From Rotaria socialis (taxonomy: Eukaryota; Rotifera; Eurotatoria; Philodinida; Philodinidae), in NCBI GenBank assembly GCA_905331475.1, contig CAJNYU010003572.1, positions 8,407 to 72,406 on the forward strand: a stretch of DNA of 64,000 nt. The letters are read 5' to 3'. Shown here in pieces: positions 1 to 12,165 of the stretch (position 1 is its first letter; every line of letters starts with the position of its first letter). The translations under genes were made by a program, and so were the position numbers. A model generated the notes under the pieces. That model had not been told where the DNA came from. It was given only the letters and a program-made list of their open reading frames with translations, and made no database searches.

Positions 1-240
1 CCCTCCCCCCCCCCCCCCCCGTTAGGGATGGTTTGGTCAATACTGGCAATTTTTTCGATAACTCAGCCATTTCTTGACGGATCCTTCTCATCTTCGGACT
101 CGACTGAGATATTAATAAGATCATTATGTGTACAAAATTTCATGACAATTGGATGAGGCTTTCAAAGGTTATCGTGTTAACGGCCGTACAGACACACTAA
201 CCGATTCTATAGTGTACTCACTTTTTTTTTGAGTACACAA
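1..240. repeat. C homopolymer and repeat-like fragment
   Basis: The window opens with a run of about 16 C after CCCT. Next comes a more GC-balanced stretch to about 200 that begins GTTAG and ends CACTAAC, unlike the AT-rich DNA after it. A 9-bp inverted repeat GTGTACTCA/TGAGTACAC (212-220 and 230-238) surrounds a T run. This looks like the edge of a dispersed repeat. The homopolymer is a plausible assembly weak point. The family is not identified. Confidence 0.4.
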
Positions 241-2693
241 AAAAAAAGAATATAAATTTGATTGAATCATACATAGAAAAATAAGTTTCATGTTTATTAA
301 GTTAAATAACAAAAGTTAGAAAGATATGTCAAATTTGATCGTAGAAAATATTGAATCAATAAAATCAATTAAAAGATGTTTCTTGATATTTGTATTTCTA
401 TTCAAATAATAACCTATGTCTACATAAATTAATGCGAACAACATCTTCATTTGATTTATCATGCATCAACATCTATGCCCTATACGTCTTTTACCAAGTA
501 CTTTTTATTTTATTCATAGTTTTATTTCTGTCAGTTGAAATGAGATGAATGTCTATTTAATTGAATTGGACAATACTTGTAAATTAAAAGACGAATTATT
601 AATAAGTGCATAAATCATCCGCGCAATAACTGAGTGACTATAACATCCGATTTCCGTTTTCCGTTTTCCTGCTCTGCTCATGTCGTTGCTTTTAATTTCC
701 AAATAAATTTAAAGAAAACGTATTGACAAGTCATTTTACGTTAGATTAAGATTACTTCAATCAAAGAAATGCACCGCTACTGTAAAAATAACCATAGAAA
801 AATAACAGAGAAAAAAAACGAACTAAATTTTCTATATGCATTTGTCTTTATTAGAAAAAATAACGACAAGCAAATGGAAGATTGAACGAACATTCTCGAT
901 AAATGCTTAACATCAATAGAAGACGATGGGTGTTGTTTCCTCTGTGTCTAGTCGTTTGCTGTTCGGTTCATTGATTTAATACTTCTAAATGTTCCATCGA
1001 TTGACAGCTAGAAAATATTTAGGCGTTTATTTTCAAGTTGTGTCTGATTTTTAGGCCTTTTTTAAGCTAGATATTCCAGAGTAAAGGAGTATAATTCATA
1101 AATGTTTATTCTTTGACCTATACATAATTAGCTTTATAATAATTAAATAAACTGTCAAGGTAATGCCTAAAAAGTAAGAAAAGTCACGAAAGAAAAAGTA
1201 AAGAACACTTCATTTTCTTAATGCAATAGTTCACCGCCGTGATGCATTACTTAAAAGCATTAAATTTATTAGAAGAAGTTTGATTAATACTATACAATAT
1301 GTGTATCATGCTTTATTTTACTAGATTCATTTTATTCTTTATTATTCATTCAACTAGATATGAATTTATATTGACTAATAATCGAACAAAATTAGTTGTT
1401 TTCTTATCATTTATAAAAAAATTGATTTCTTTAATTATTTTTAATAGATTTTTTGAAAAATATGTGACATGAATAATTTATGATCGTTTTATTTAATCTT
1501 TATTTTCATCTTGATCAGACATGTATAGAGAAAACAAATGTTCTAACTGGATTTGAATCGAAATAATTACTCCTTACTATCTTATACTTAACTGCTCATT
1601 TGATAGTCAAATAAAAAGAAGTTGACGCCTGACGGAGCATTATTTCACGTAAGAAAAAAAGTCATATTTCTTTTATGGAATATACTTGATACATTTTTCT
1701 CGCTGGAAAAGTCATATATTTTTATGGCATACTACTTAATACTTTTAAGCTGGCATAAACGCAATTAATATTTTCTCTACGGGGTGTATTGAAATGTAAG
1801 TATTTTTCTTCTCATTGATGAAAAGATGATTAGAAACTGTAGCTAACTTAATACGAATAAAAATTTTTTCATTAGTTTTGTTTTTATTTAATTTCCATTT
1901 GTTATTCATTAGAAAATAGTAACATGCAGTCTAAAATGTTTTATAAAAGTTTTTTATTTGAATTGAAAACAATAGACATTCTTCGTTTTTTATTGACATT
2001 TACAGAGGAAAAGAAACATCAAATGAATACCAATCTCAATTAAATTTTGTCGCTTTTAAGCACTATTTTAAGGAAGTTTTTAATTTTATTGCGTGCATGT
2101 TATTCTTCGTCAATAACATTAAAAAGGTTTCTTCTTCTTTTATATCTGCTAGAGAAAGAAGACAAACATGCATTTCCTATGTTCCCTTGGAGGTGCATTT
2201 TCACCTAACAGTGCATACTGTTACCATAGCTTCTTCTTTTTTCTCGAACGAGTAAAAAAATATAGATGTGGTTTGACTTTTTATGTCTTGATCGTTTAGC
2301 ATGCAATGTCCTTAGGTTAATATGGGGAAATAGTAGATTTGGTAAATACAATTTGTTTTCTTTTTTTTATAGTATAGTATCTCGTTTTGAAGAAAAGATT
2401 TATATAAAAGTGATTGACTTGTGGATAAAGAAATAAATCAATAGAATGATTTCAAAATTACGTTGTTAAATATTTAATAATTTTAGCCTCACCTACTCGT
2501 TCTTCTCTCTCTCATTGTTGTCGAAATTCTAGAGAGGAAAGCGCCACATATTACTAAGTATAAATAAAACAGTTGATTTAATAAAATTGCCAACATCTAG
2601 AAGATCTTTCTAGCTGACTGAATTACTTATCTTTTTCTCACTGTTATTATGTAAATTTTATTTTTTCGACATATATATTTTTAACATTCATTG
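241..2693. other. AT-rich intergenic DNA
   Basis: No reading frame of useful length and no recognisable domain was found on either strand. The stretch is AT-rich with many poly-A and poly-T tracts. No RNA gene was recognised. Confidence 0.6.
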
Positions 2694-2702
2694 GTAAATA
2701 TT

Positions 2703-2828
2703 AGGGGTGTAACAGTTCTCAGATCTAAGTTCAAATCAAATGAACGAAAGAATAGTTCGGGTAGATCAGATCTGATCTGCTTGAACAGATCTTTAGATAG
2801 GAACTAAAACTGAACTGTCATACCCCAA
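2703..2828. mobile_element. 126-bp MITE-like element with TIRs and 9-bp direct repeat
   Basis: The 15-bp ends GGGGTGTAACAGTTC (2704-2718) and GAACTGTCATACCCC (2812-2826) are inverted repeats with two mismatches. The nine bases GTAAATATT occur immediately outside both ends (2694-2702 and 2829-2837), as expected for a target-site duplication. The middle is rich in AGATCT/GATC palindromes. There is no coding capacity, so this is a non-autonomous element. An 8-9 bp duplication with GGGG-type ends would suit a hAT-like family, but the class is inferred. Confidence 0.75.
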
Positions 2829-2837
2829 GTAAATATT

Positions 2838-3651
2838 GACTATCATAAAGCATATTTTATGAATGTGACAAAAAGATGAGTTTAGAAATTATTGAATACG
2901 TTAAACATTACACTATACTCTGTTTTATCCTGATCTATAAGTATAGGTATACATTTGACTAGTTAGGTATGTAAAAAAACTCTTATATTAATCTAAATCT
3001 ATATATATATATTTGATTATTGCTAACTATTATTAGTATTGGGTATATATTCGAGTCAATTTTTAACTAAATCAGTAACTTGATATCTAGTCTCTTTGAG
3101 TTAACTCATAGCTAAAATAGAAAAAAATTTAAAAGATTCAAGGGAGATAAACTTATTATAACTTCTGGTTCAATACTTATTGACAAAAATCAACATATGA
3201 AGCGTAATATTTTAATCTATAGTATATATATATATATATATATATATAATAGAAATGCGATAGTTTCATGCTAGTTGAAATACTTTACATTCTTTTTATT
3301 TGAACTAGATTTATCAAATATATCCTTTTATGGCATCTTTTATATTTCCAATAGTTTCATTTCACACAAAGTGAACTGAACAGATATTTTTTTTTCTAAA
3401 AGGCATCCAATGAAAGCTTAACGTTAGAATATAAAACAAAATATGATTTCCAATAACTTGACTTTTATGAAAAGATTAAATCAGTAAAACTCTTTTTGAA
3501 ATGAAAAAGTATGCCATTCAAACCAAGGCATCCATATTAGATGCCTATTTACAAAAAATTAATCAAATAAGATATTAGAAGATTTTGAGATTTGTAAATC
3601 TAAAAAACTCACATTTTTGTGCAATGCTCTGTCTCATATGATCTCTTAATT
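2838..3651. other. AT-rich intergenic DNA with a TA microsatellite
   Basis: Holds a (TA)n tract at about 3223-3249 and a shorter one near 3001-3011. No gene or other structure was seen. Confidence 0.6.
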
Positions 3652-4415
3652 TTGTGAAACACGACCTGAAAGGAGTGTTGAAGTGTTTAGGGTAGAAATT
3701 TTGCACCCCCCTCACCCATAAACCATGACAAACGGCCTTCAGAAATGACTACAGATCGTGACACACGCTTTAATTATTTGACTAATTAGCACCATATGAA
3801 TTGAGCGACCCTCACAGACTGTTACACAGGATCTTCAGAGACCATCATACAGCATGACAGGCAATCTTCAGACCTAGCACAGCCCATCAGAGATGTTGTT
3901 CCAGCCTAGCGCAGATCATCATTGGTAGCGGCAAACGAGCCCAGGTCGTTCATTCCTACAATTGGATCCAATCGGATCTGAAAACGGGTTACCTCGGATC
4001 TTATATGAAAACCCACGAGAATCGACGGATTCCGGGTTGCAGACAGAGATTCAGATCCATAGGATCGGAATCCGATACATATCCGATCGTATCCAACTCT
4101 GGGATCCGATACGCCAAAAAAGTCTGCTACAGTCAACATCTAAAAAGCTTTTTTTTATACTAAATAGAATTTTGATCATTCTTTAAAATTATTCCGTCGA
4201 ATCCTTCAACAATTCTGAAACCCAGAATCCAATTGAATTCCCTCGATTAGTTGGATATTATAGGATCCGATAGAATTCGCCGTCGAATTAGTCGATCTGT
4301 GGAACTGTCTCACCAAATCAACAAAGAACCCCCTTGAATACGTCATCTCCATGTGATTTCCTGCAGTGATTATGTCGTGGTTTACATTTTTATCCCAGAG
4401 GGATTGCGCTAACAG
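3652..4415. repeat. Dispersed repeat, copy 1 (inverted relative to copy at 11687)
   Basis: From the GTGAAACACGACCTGAAAGG block near 3652 to the CCAGAGGGATTGCGCTAACAG block ending near 4415, this region matches the reverse complement of 11687-12165 in several long blocks. One example is the CCTAGCGCAGATCATCATTGG block near 3905. Between about 3938 and 4305 this copy carries about 370 bp absent from the other copy, full of GGATCCGAT/GATCGGAT motifs, possibly a second insertion. A minus-strand peptide stretch around 4300-4410 (DIITAGNHM) is conserved in both copies, so the repeat may derive from coding DNA. The family is unknown. Confidence 0.7.
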
Positions 4416-5104
4416 GTTTTGGAACGATCTCAAATGAAAATAAATAACAAATTTAATGTATAAAAGGAATAAAATATGTTGAAGCCACAGTCGTGTAATT
4501 AGAATTCCTTACTGAACTGGTCTTTTTGTGTTGATAGAGAGATTTATCACGTAGAGTATATCTTTTCATGAAAAGACCAATCTTTTCTTTCTATTATAGA
4601 TGAGAAGAAATGAATGCTTTCTCTCATATTATTATTTGTAAGAATGGAAATTCTTTTTTTTGTAGAATTTTAATGACACGAGTCACGATACGGTTGATTC
4701 ATATTCTATTTTTGATAAAAAGAAATCTGAGACTTTTTGTTTCTTTACGATATAAAAGAATTGATCCAACTATATAGAATAATCGATCGTTCAGTTAAGT
4801 TCACTTATATGTGATAGGAAGTTGTTTTCAAGAAATAATTAAACATCGATTGGTTTGAGCGTACCCATATCCAAGAAAACGATGCGTAAATGGCCCTAAA
4901 CAGCATAGAAATAGTATAATACGTTGAAAAACGGCGCCGTTTTCCGTCAGCTAGGAAAACGACGAGTATACTGTTAAAAACGATGGCCGTTTTCTAATTA
5001 AAAAAACGGTCCGTACAACGTGCTGAAGAATTACGGCGAAATAAGGTGAAAATGAATGCCTTATTATATCATTTTATAGCCATGTCAGGCCTGTTAACAT
5101 GCCC
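4416..5104. other. Intergenic DNA with a GC palindrome
   Basis: No gene was seen. Bases 4928-4943 form a perfect 16-bp palindrome, AAAACGGCGCCGTTTT. It is followed by further AAAACG/CGTTTT motifs up to about 5015. This is probably part of a repeat rather than a regulatory site. Confidence 0.45.
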
Positions 5105-5800
5105 GTCCCAACGGTCGGAATCATAGATGTCATAATACCTTTACACTGGGTATCGAGAGTTTTACGTCACAGTACCCTATGCAGCAATAATTTATGGGGT
5201 ATCCATTCTTAGTGCATCTACAATCTGATCTAACGACATTAAGCGTATCCACTTTTGGGTATCCACATTTATATATATATATATGTTAGCGGCCAATGTT
5301 GGATTACGTCCAATCTAGGATCTCACATTGGACTAGTCCAATGTCGGATCGTGAATTTGCTTTTTCAAAAACCTTTATCAATCTCTAGTCCAATGTACGA
5401 TTCGATTTCTTTTTCTAGTATGACCTTGGGACGATAGCAATTGAGATAACTCAATCGTTGATGATTAAATGAGGGTGAGCTTTATGAAGTTATAAATGAT
5501 ATTTCTAACAATGACAGCTACTAGAAAAAAGTTAATGTAAATGTTCCAATATATCCTCACTCGTCTCAGCGATGATTCAGACGTTTCCGGTATCATCTCA
5601 TCAACATATTAGTCACAAAAGAATTCGAATCTCACATTGGACATAATCCAACATTGGCCGCTAACATATATATATATATATATATATGGACACCCAAAAG
5701 TGAGTGGACCTAATGTCGATACTCTAACGTGTTAGTGCTACAAAGTCGTTACCGGGTGTAAGGATATTATGATATTACTCGTCGGAATGATTGTCCTGGG
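5105..5800. mobile_element. Nested inverted-repeat (fold-back/MITE-like) elements
   Basis: The inner element runs 5285-5665. Its ends are a perfect 22-bp inverted repeat, GTTAGCGGCCAATGTTGGATTA at 5285-5306 and its complement at 5644-5665, with weaker matching beyond (TCACATTGGAC blocks). It sits inside a (TA)n tract, present on both sides. The DNA flanking that tract is itself an imperfect inverted repeat, with a GACATTA...CACTTTTGGGT...CCA block near 5235-5275 mirrored at 5686-5725 and matching out to CCCA (about 5106) and TGGG (about 5798). No transposase frame is present, so the elements are non-autonomous. Confidence 0.75.
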
Positions 5801-6323
5801 TAATTACATTTCAATGAAGTCTTTTTTTAAATAAAAGAGTTTTCAACTTTATTAAGTCAAGTGTATTCAATCCTAAAGAAGGAGATGAAAAAGAAAACTT
5901 CTTTGAAAGCCAACAAGTAGAAATTTTTTCTTTAGGAATTTTTAATTAGCTGTTTTAAATATTTATTTATTTTGCTTGTTCTTCACATTTTGTTCAGGAA
6001 AAATGGAAATGAAATTCAATACGTCGAGAATCAGATTACATTCATATCAACATAAAATATTTCTTTTCCTTTTTTGTTGTCGTCTAGAATTTGTGTCTAA
6101 TAAAAGAAATATAGGCTTATTTTCGTTTACAGAAATGGAAAATATACGCAATAAGTAACCCAAACACTAACAACACAGACTGGGAAATCAGAAAGAGAGA
6201 GAGAGAGTGAGAATGAGAAAAAATCTTTGGTTGTTTTCTTTTTTTCTCTTTCTTTCTCTTATAATTGCGCATTGTTAATAGCTATAAAATTGAACTCTGT
6301 TCTAGAAACAATTGTTTGTGAAT
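5801..6323. other. Upstream region of the GPCR gene
   Basis: Pyrimidine- and GA-rich tracts lie near 6188-6260 (GAGAGAGAGAG followed by TTTCTTTTTTTCTCTTTC). No further gene was seen. This probably includes the promoter and 5' UTR of the downstream receptor gene, but no defined element can be named. Confidence 0.4.
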
Positions 6324-9300
6324 ATGTACATAGGAAAACAAACTATGTTCATATCAGCGTGTCGAACTTTTACGCATCGTAATTCTTCATATTCATTACT
6401 CAATTTATCTATATATTCTGCAAATATTGTACGGTCTTCACATATAAGTGATGGTGAATGGATTATAAATAGCATATCATTAATAATTTTTGTTCTCGCT
6501 GTGCTGGGAAATACAGCTGCCCTTTTCGTTATGTTTGGTTCTCGAGGGCCGGTCCGATTGACAAATAATAAATATTTAGTTAATTTAGCGTGTGCTGATC
6601 TATTACGCGCATGTTTTATGCCTTTTACTATTATTGCAAGAGTCAAACGAAATTTTGTCTTTGGACCACTTATTTGCAAAATTTTACCAATTGTTCAAGG
6701 TAGTTTTGTCTTTTATAAGTCTAGATAATTTTTCTTTAACGAGTGAAACGTTTTTAGTACTGTTTTTACAGAAAATAAAAGTTAAAAATATTTTATAGTA
6801 TTTAATGTTAGCTATTTGATAATGTTATTTCGTTTTATTTCCGAAAACTGAATAAAATACAGACTAGATTTGAGAAATATGGAATTAACAAAATTTGTCA
6901 GATGAACTTGCCTCTATTTATTTGTTATTGACTGAGGTTTACTAATGTTCTCATAAATTACAAGTGTTGACTCATTCTATTCTCTAGATTATTTTTGCAT
7001 TTATAAAACCTTGAAAAATTATAGATTTAGAGTACAAATAGAATATCCGTGAGATTAGTGCTTTCACGTTAAAATTAAACATATTATTTTATTCAAATAT
7101 TTAGATTTATCAGAAAGAGAAAACGCTAAGGAAGATGTATTTAGAATAAAATACTGAATAATAAATATGTTTTTGTTCAATAATATTATTTTCAAAACAA
7201 AAGAAACTGCTGATAGTTTGGTGTCATTTTTAGTATCTTTATTTACATATTTCATTGTGTGCGGGTCATCTAATTATTAAGAATAATAATCATAATTGCG
7301 TGTTATTTTTATTCGATAATTATTCAGTTAGAAATTCATTATGATTTGTGATCAGTTTACGAAATGAAGCTGTGAAAAAATAATCTTAACAGCTTTTTCT
7401 AATTTAATACGTGCATTTCTTCTTAGATGATTCAATAAAGCAAAAAAGGTTTTGTTTTTATTAGTTTAGCTGTGGAAAATACGAAATCCAAATGGAAATT
7501 ATTGGTCCTTATGATATAAATAGAATAACTGGACTATAAAGTGCTATTTAGATGAATAAGATAGAAGACACGCAAGGGAAATTTCTTTCTTTCTGACATG
7601 AGCGACAGTAATAATGTCGAATAAAGCATTGTCATTTCTATTTGATAAAAGAAAGTGAGAATCAACGTTGTTATGTTTTGATATTCTATATGAAATCAAA
7701 GAGATTTTCTAATTTCGTATATTTCTCTTTTTGATTTGTCAACATATTGAAAAATTAGTAAAAAGTTTTCATTTCAGTATGATATTGTTGTTTGAATAAC
7801 TCGATGAAAATAAGTTGATGTCATACATCTTAAGATTACTTTCTCTAAGAATATCATGGATTCACTTAGCATTCATTATTCTATTCGATACTTGTATTGA
7901 AAAGAATTTCTGAAATCTCATTAACAAAGAAACAAGTGATACCACTGAAAACAAATGAGTAAAAATCCTTGATAATGATGTGAATCTTTTTTCCTAATGA
8001 ATATAATACATGCTTATTTCTCGGAAACACCATATTATGAACTCAAATTTCATATTCAACAGAAAAACATTCATATATCAAAAGAATAGACATAATGACT
8101 TGAATAAATGTATAAATTTTGTATTGAATTCAAGAGAGCTCATCATCTCATGAATTTATCTCTATTAGAACTTGAAAATTGTGAATTTTACGAATAAGTT
8201 GAGAAGTAAAATAAAAATTATATTTTAGTATGAATGTAAAGTCATATTTGCGCAACTGCGAGCTCAATCAAATATTTTTCTGTACTGAAAAGTTTTCATT
8301 TTAATCGACCATAAAACGTTCTTTTTTTTTGTTTTGCTAATTGTCGCTTTCCGTGAAACATACTCATTGAACTATTGACCTATTAGATATGTTTTTATAT
8401 AATTAACATGAAAATATTATGATTGAAGAATATATAATATTAAAAATTAATGTAATTTAATTGTGACCTTCTTTTAGGTTTAAGTGTTGCTGTTGACGTT
8501 TTTACTCTTGTTTGTATAAGTGTAGAACGTTACATAGCAATATGTCGGCCATTATTAATACTAAAACTTCAATCTCTTCGATTTGCAAATTTTTTCAATG
8601 GTCTTATTTTATTCTTGATATGGACAATAGGCCTCTTAACGACCCTACCAAATATTTCAATGTATAATTTATGTTCTTTACCTCAACCTGGAAGATTTAA
8701 GTGTGAAAAGGTCAAGCCACAATATTTTGATGAAAGAGTTTATATGATTTCATTAGATGGTAATAAAAAAGTACACTTACCTAAAATAAATCATTTTTCT
8801 TTATATTTTTTGTTTATAAATAGTTTTTTATTTTTTGGCCCCAATGCTTATCATGCCTTCTCTTTACACACTCATTATTTGTAAAATATATAAAAATAAT
8901 ACTGCAACAAAAATGCGATTTTTACAAAGTAAATTTATTTTTTATTTTTTGTAAAAAAACGTCAAAATGATAGGCCTTCTTTCTTTTTTGTTTTGTTTTA
9001 GGTAATTGTCCAAGTAAAATTCATTCAAATTCATCAAATTCTTCAACAACTCTTCGTCGCAGTGATCGTCAACGTCAGCGTACATCACTAGAATGCCATC
9101 AATTTAGTTTAAATGAGCAAAACATAAATAATGATTCATCAAATTTTGAACCTGTTCAACATATATTATCTAAACAGAGTAGTGCTAAATCTAAGTCCGG
9201 CTTAGCTGATGATGATTATCAAATAGTATCTGCATGGTCAAAGCATATTAATCATAATCGTAAGATTCCTAAATCTAATCTATCATGTCGTCGATCGTCT

Positions 9301-9837
9301 AAAGAAAATCAACGATCACATCATTTATTTAATTCAAATACTTCTCATTTAAGTAGTGATAAGAGTCATTGTTCATCAACAACCCAAGGTGTTTATCATA
9401 TGGATCGTCATCGTCGCAAAGCACTCAAACTTTTAATTGTAATTATAGTTGAATTTTTCATCTGTAGGACACCGTTATTTATTTATCATACATTTGGAAC
9501 ATTTGATAAAAAATTTTATCGTTCAATGCCAACGATCTTTGTTGATTTAATTCTTCTATTTTCATTTGCATCACTCTTATGTAATCCATTTACGTATTAT
9601 TTTATGTCGAAAAGATATCGATCTGTTTTATATGGATATTTATCCTGCTGTATTTGCAATAAAGATAAACTAAAATTTAACAATAAAAATCAAGAAGCAC
9701 GAAATATTGTTGAAGCTTTACGTTTACATCAACGACAAAATACTTTGGAATACAAACAAAAATCGAATAAACCTAAACTATTACCAACTAATCACAGTCC
9801 ATACGAACCAAAATTAAGATCAAATACGTTAGAATAA
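6324..9837 (+). CDS. Rhodopsin-family (class A) GPCR, CCK/neuropeptide-receptor-like
   Basis: A seven-helix plasma-membrane receptor, probably peptide-gated and G-protein coupled. Four exons fit in phase: 6324-6699, 8478-8759, 8824-8928 and 9002-9837, giving about 532 residues. Exon 1 carries the N-terminus, TM1 with the GN motif (VLGNTAALFV), TM2 (NLACADLLRACFMPF) and the TM3 disulfide cysteine. Exon 2 continues TM3 with ISVERYIAICRPL (ERY) and TM4, exon 3 carries TM5 with its proline (LAPMLIMPSLY). Exon 4 holds a very long Ser/Asn/His-rich third intracellular loop (about 150 residues), TM6 (FFICRTP, in place of FxxCWxP) and TM7 (CNPFTYYF for NPxxY). The ATG at 6324 is chosen because the frame upstream offers only TTG; another 5' exon cannot be excluded. 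The cholecystokinin-like assignment rests on the TM3/TM6 pattern and is tentative. Confidence 0.85.
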
Positions 9838-11686
9838 ATTTATTTCTCTCTGCATTTTCTATTAGAATTTTTTCAAATAAGAAAAATGACAAATTTTTCA
9901 TGTTCAACTGTATCTATATATTTTTATGGTAATTGTTGTTATTGTTGTTGTTATTTTTTTGATTCGAGTAAATTTTATGATGCAATTAGATTATTTATTA
10001 TTAATTTCAGCATATGAAATTTTATTCTCAGTCTTCGTTTCTTTTCTTTTTCAGATCAGAAGAATAATCTCATATTCTATGGCATAGCATTCATAAGCTT
10101 TTGCAAGAATATTTTGAATGAAGCCAAATAATAAGAGAACATATTAGTCTTGTCTTTGGGTCAAAAATATTTTAAATTAGAAATGAAATGCTCTATGATA
10201 AGAAAATTTTTCTTCTGTCGATACATTCATACTGTGAATGTTAATTAAAAAGCTTTTGAGAATTAAGTGAAAATATTCATAAATAGATCACTAATATAAT
10301 TATATATTAAATTGTCGTCATTCACTTTCTTTGTTTTTACTCACTTCACCAGAAGAATCTTAAGTTAAAGAGCCTCGCTTCACAAAAGATTTACTGCTTA
10401 TAACATGATTTAATCGAGTGGAAATTTTAATGATTGAATATCCTTGGAAAGAAACGCGCACGATAAGAATTACAGATCCATATGTCAAACTAAACCGGAT
10501 ATTCAGCTAATTCTTATTCGACTTTTATGCTGTCAGATAATCCTTACAACTTCGTTATTAGAAGAGACATTGAGTTCATGATAGCTTCAAATGAAATCTA
10601 ATAGAAAGTTTGATTTCAATTGCAACATTGAAAATAAAAATAAAAACTACATAAGGCTGGCACTGTGTGGGAGGAATTTCAATTTTACTACTGGAGTGTG
10701 ATATGTTTGAGAAACAAAGATAAATAAGTTTAAAAGCAGGTGTTTTTCCAGCCAAGAGAAAAAAGATATTCCAACGAAATGTTCATAATATCTTTTAACT
10801 AGAATTTTTAAAAGCACACAACAGATTCATTATGGTAGTAATGTCTTTGAATAATTCTGTTTTCTTCCATTCTGATTGATACGTATATCACTATCATTAT
10901 ATACTCTGTATTTTTCTGAATTACATCACGCTTTCGATTGATACAGGTGTGAACTAGTGATATTTGGTAACGATAAAGACAGGAGCTTGACGCGAATGAA
11001 TCTATATTGAAACTTATTTTATATCAATAACACGATATCACCACTATCAATTTATAAGAGATAATTCACTGTAGTAGTGATAGTACTACGTAACTTTTAA
11101 TAATTATTACTGATCATTAAAGTCGTTTACATACTCTCAGTTTACAAATAAATCTTTTCAATAATGGTACTTTTATCTTCAATAACATTCTTCATAAATG
11201 TAAATATGATAAAACTAAAAATTTTGCATATTTATCCTAGAAATGAAAATTCGCATGAAGTATACACAAAAGAAATTAATTCTTTTTTTTGATTGATTTT
11301 TTATTCATCAAAATCTAAGATGACTTACATTATTTGTATTAGAAAAGTCTTTTTTTATCTTTTAATTAAAATTGAAATTTCTCTTAGTAAAGAATACATT
11401 AATAATCAAGCCAATTTGACGCCAGTCAGTATTAATCTTATTTTGATTCAGATAAGCAATCGGTTTACTTCAATGGCATGTAGGACTATACATGAGCTTA
11501 AACAAAATTTCTTCAGGCAAATATGATTCTTCAAAGTAGCTGATGAATTTTTTAGCATAAAATGAAATACTAACAAAATAGTTTTGGAGTATATATTTTA
11601 CTAAACATCATTCATAACCAATGAAAAACAAAAAAATTCTCGTCTACTAATATTTGAAAAAAACTCAGTTAAAAAAAAGCTGTTAG
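9838..11686. other. Intergenic DNA
   Basis: AT-rich DNA with no supported gene. A 77-codon open frame at 11293-11526 has low-complexity Ile/Asn/Lys composition and no recognisable domain, so it is treated as chance. Confidence 0.55.
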
Positions 11687-12165
11687 TGTAATCCCTCTGG
11701 GATAAAAATGCGAAAGACGACATAATCACTGCAGGAAATCACATGAAGATGGTGTATTCAAGGGAGTTCTTTGTTGATTTGGGGAGGCAGCTCGTTTGCC
11801 ACTACCAGTGATAATCTGCGCTAGGTTGGAACAGCGTGTCTGATGGGCTGTGCTAGGTCTGAAGATTGCCTGTCACGTTGTATGATGGTCTCTGAAGATC
11901 TTGTGTAACAGTCTGTGATGATCGCTCAATTCATATAGTACTAATTAGTCAAATAATTAAAGCGTATGTCACGATCTGGGATGGCCAATTAAGTAATTGC
12001 ATGGTAATTAGTTAATTAACTAAGCAGTTGAGGCATCGGCCACGGTTTCCAATGGTTTCTTAAGCGGTCTGTCACGGTCTGTGCGGGGGCGGGGGGGGGG
12101 TGGAAAATCTCTACCCTAAACCCTTCAACACTCCGTTCAGGTCGGGTTTCACAAGAGCACAAAAT
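11687..12165. repeat. Dispersed repeat, copy 2 (inverted partner of 3652-4415)
   Basis: Reads in the opposite orientation to the copy at 3652-4415, sharing blocks such as AATCACTGCAGGAAATCACA and the CTGTTACACA/TGTGTAACAG region. It lacks the roughly 370-bp GGATCC-rich insert of copy 1 but has about 100 bp of extra DNA near 11985-12085. It ends in a G-rich tract at about 12084-12103. The pair brackets the GPCR gene at a distance of about 7 kb. Confidence 0.7.

Noticed and set aside
3906-4433. Three short overlapping frames in this region
   Set aside because: They lie in the dispersed repeat and its GGATCC-rich insert; at most they are remnants of a mobile-element protein.
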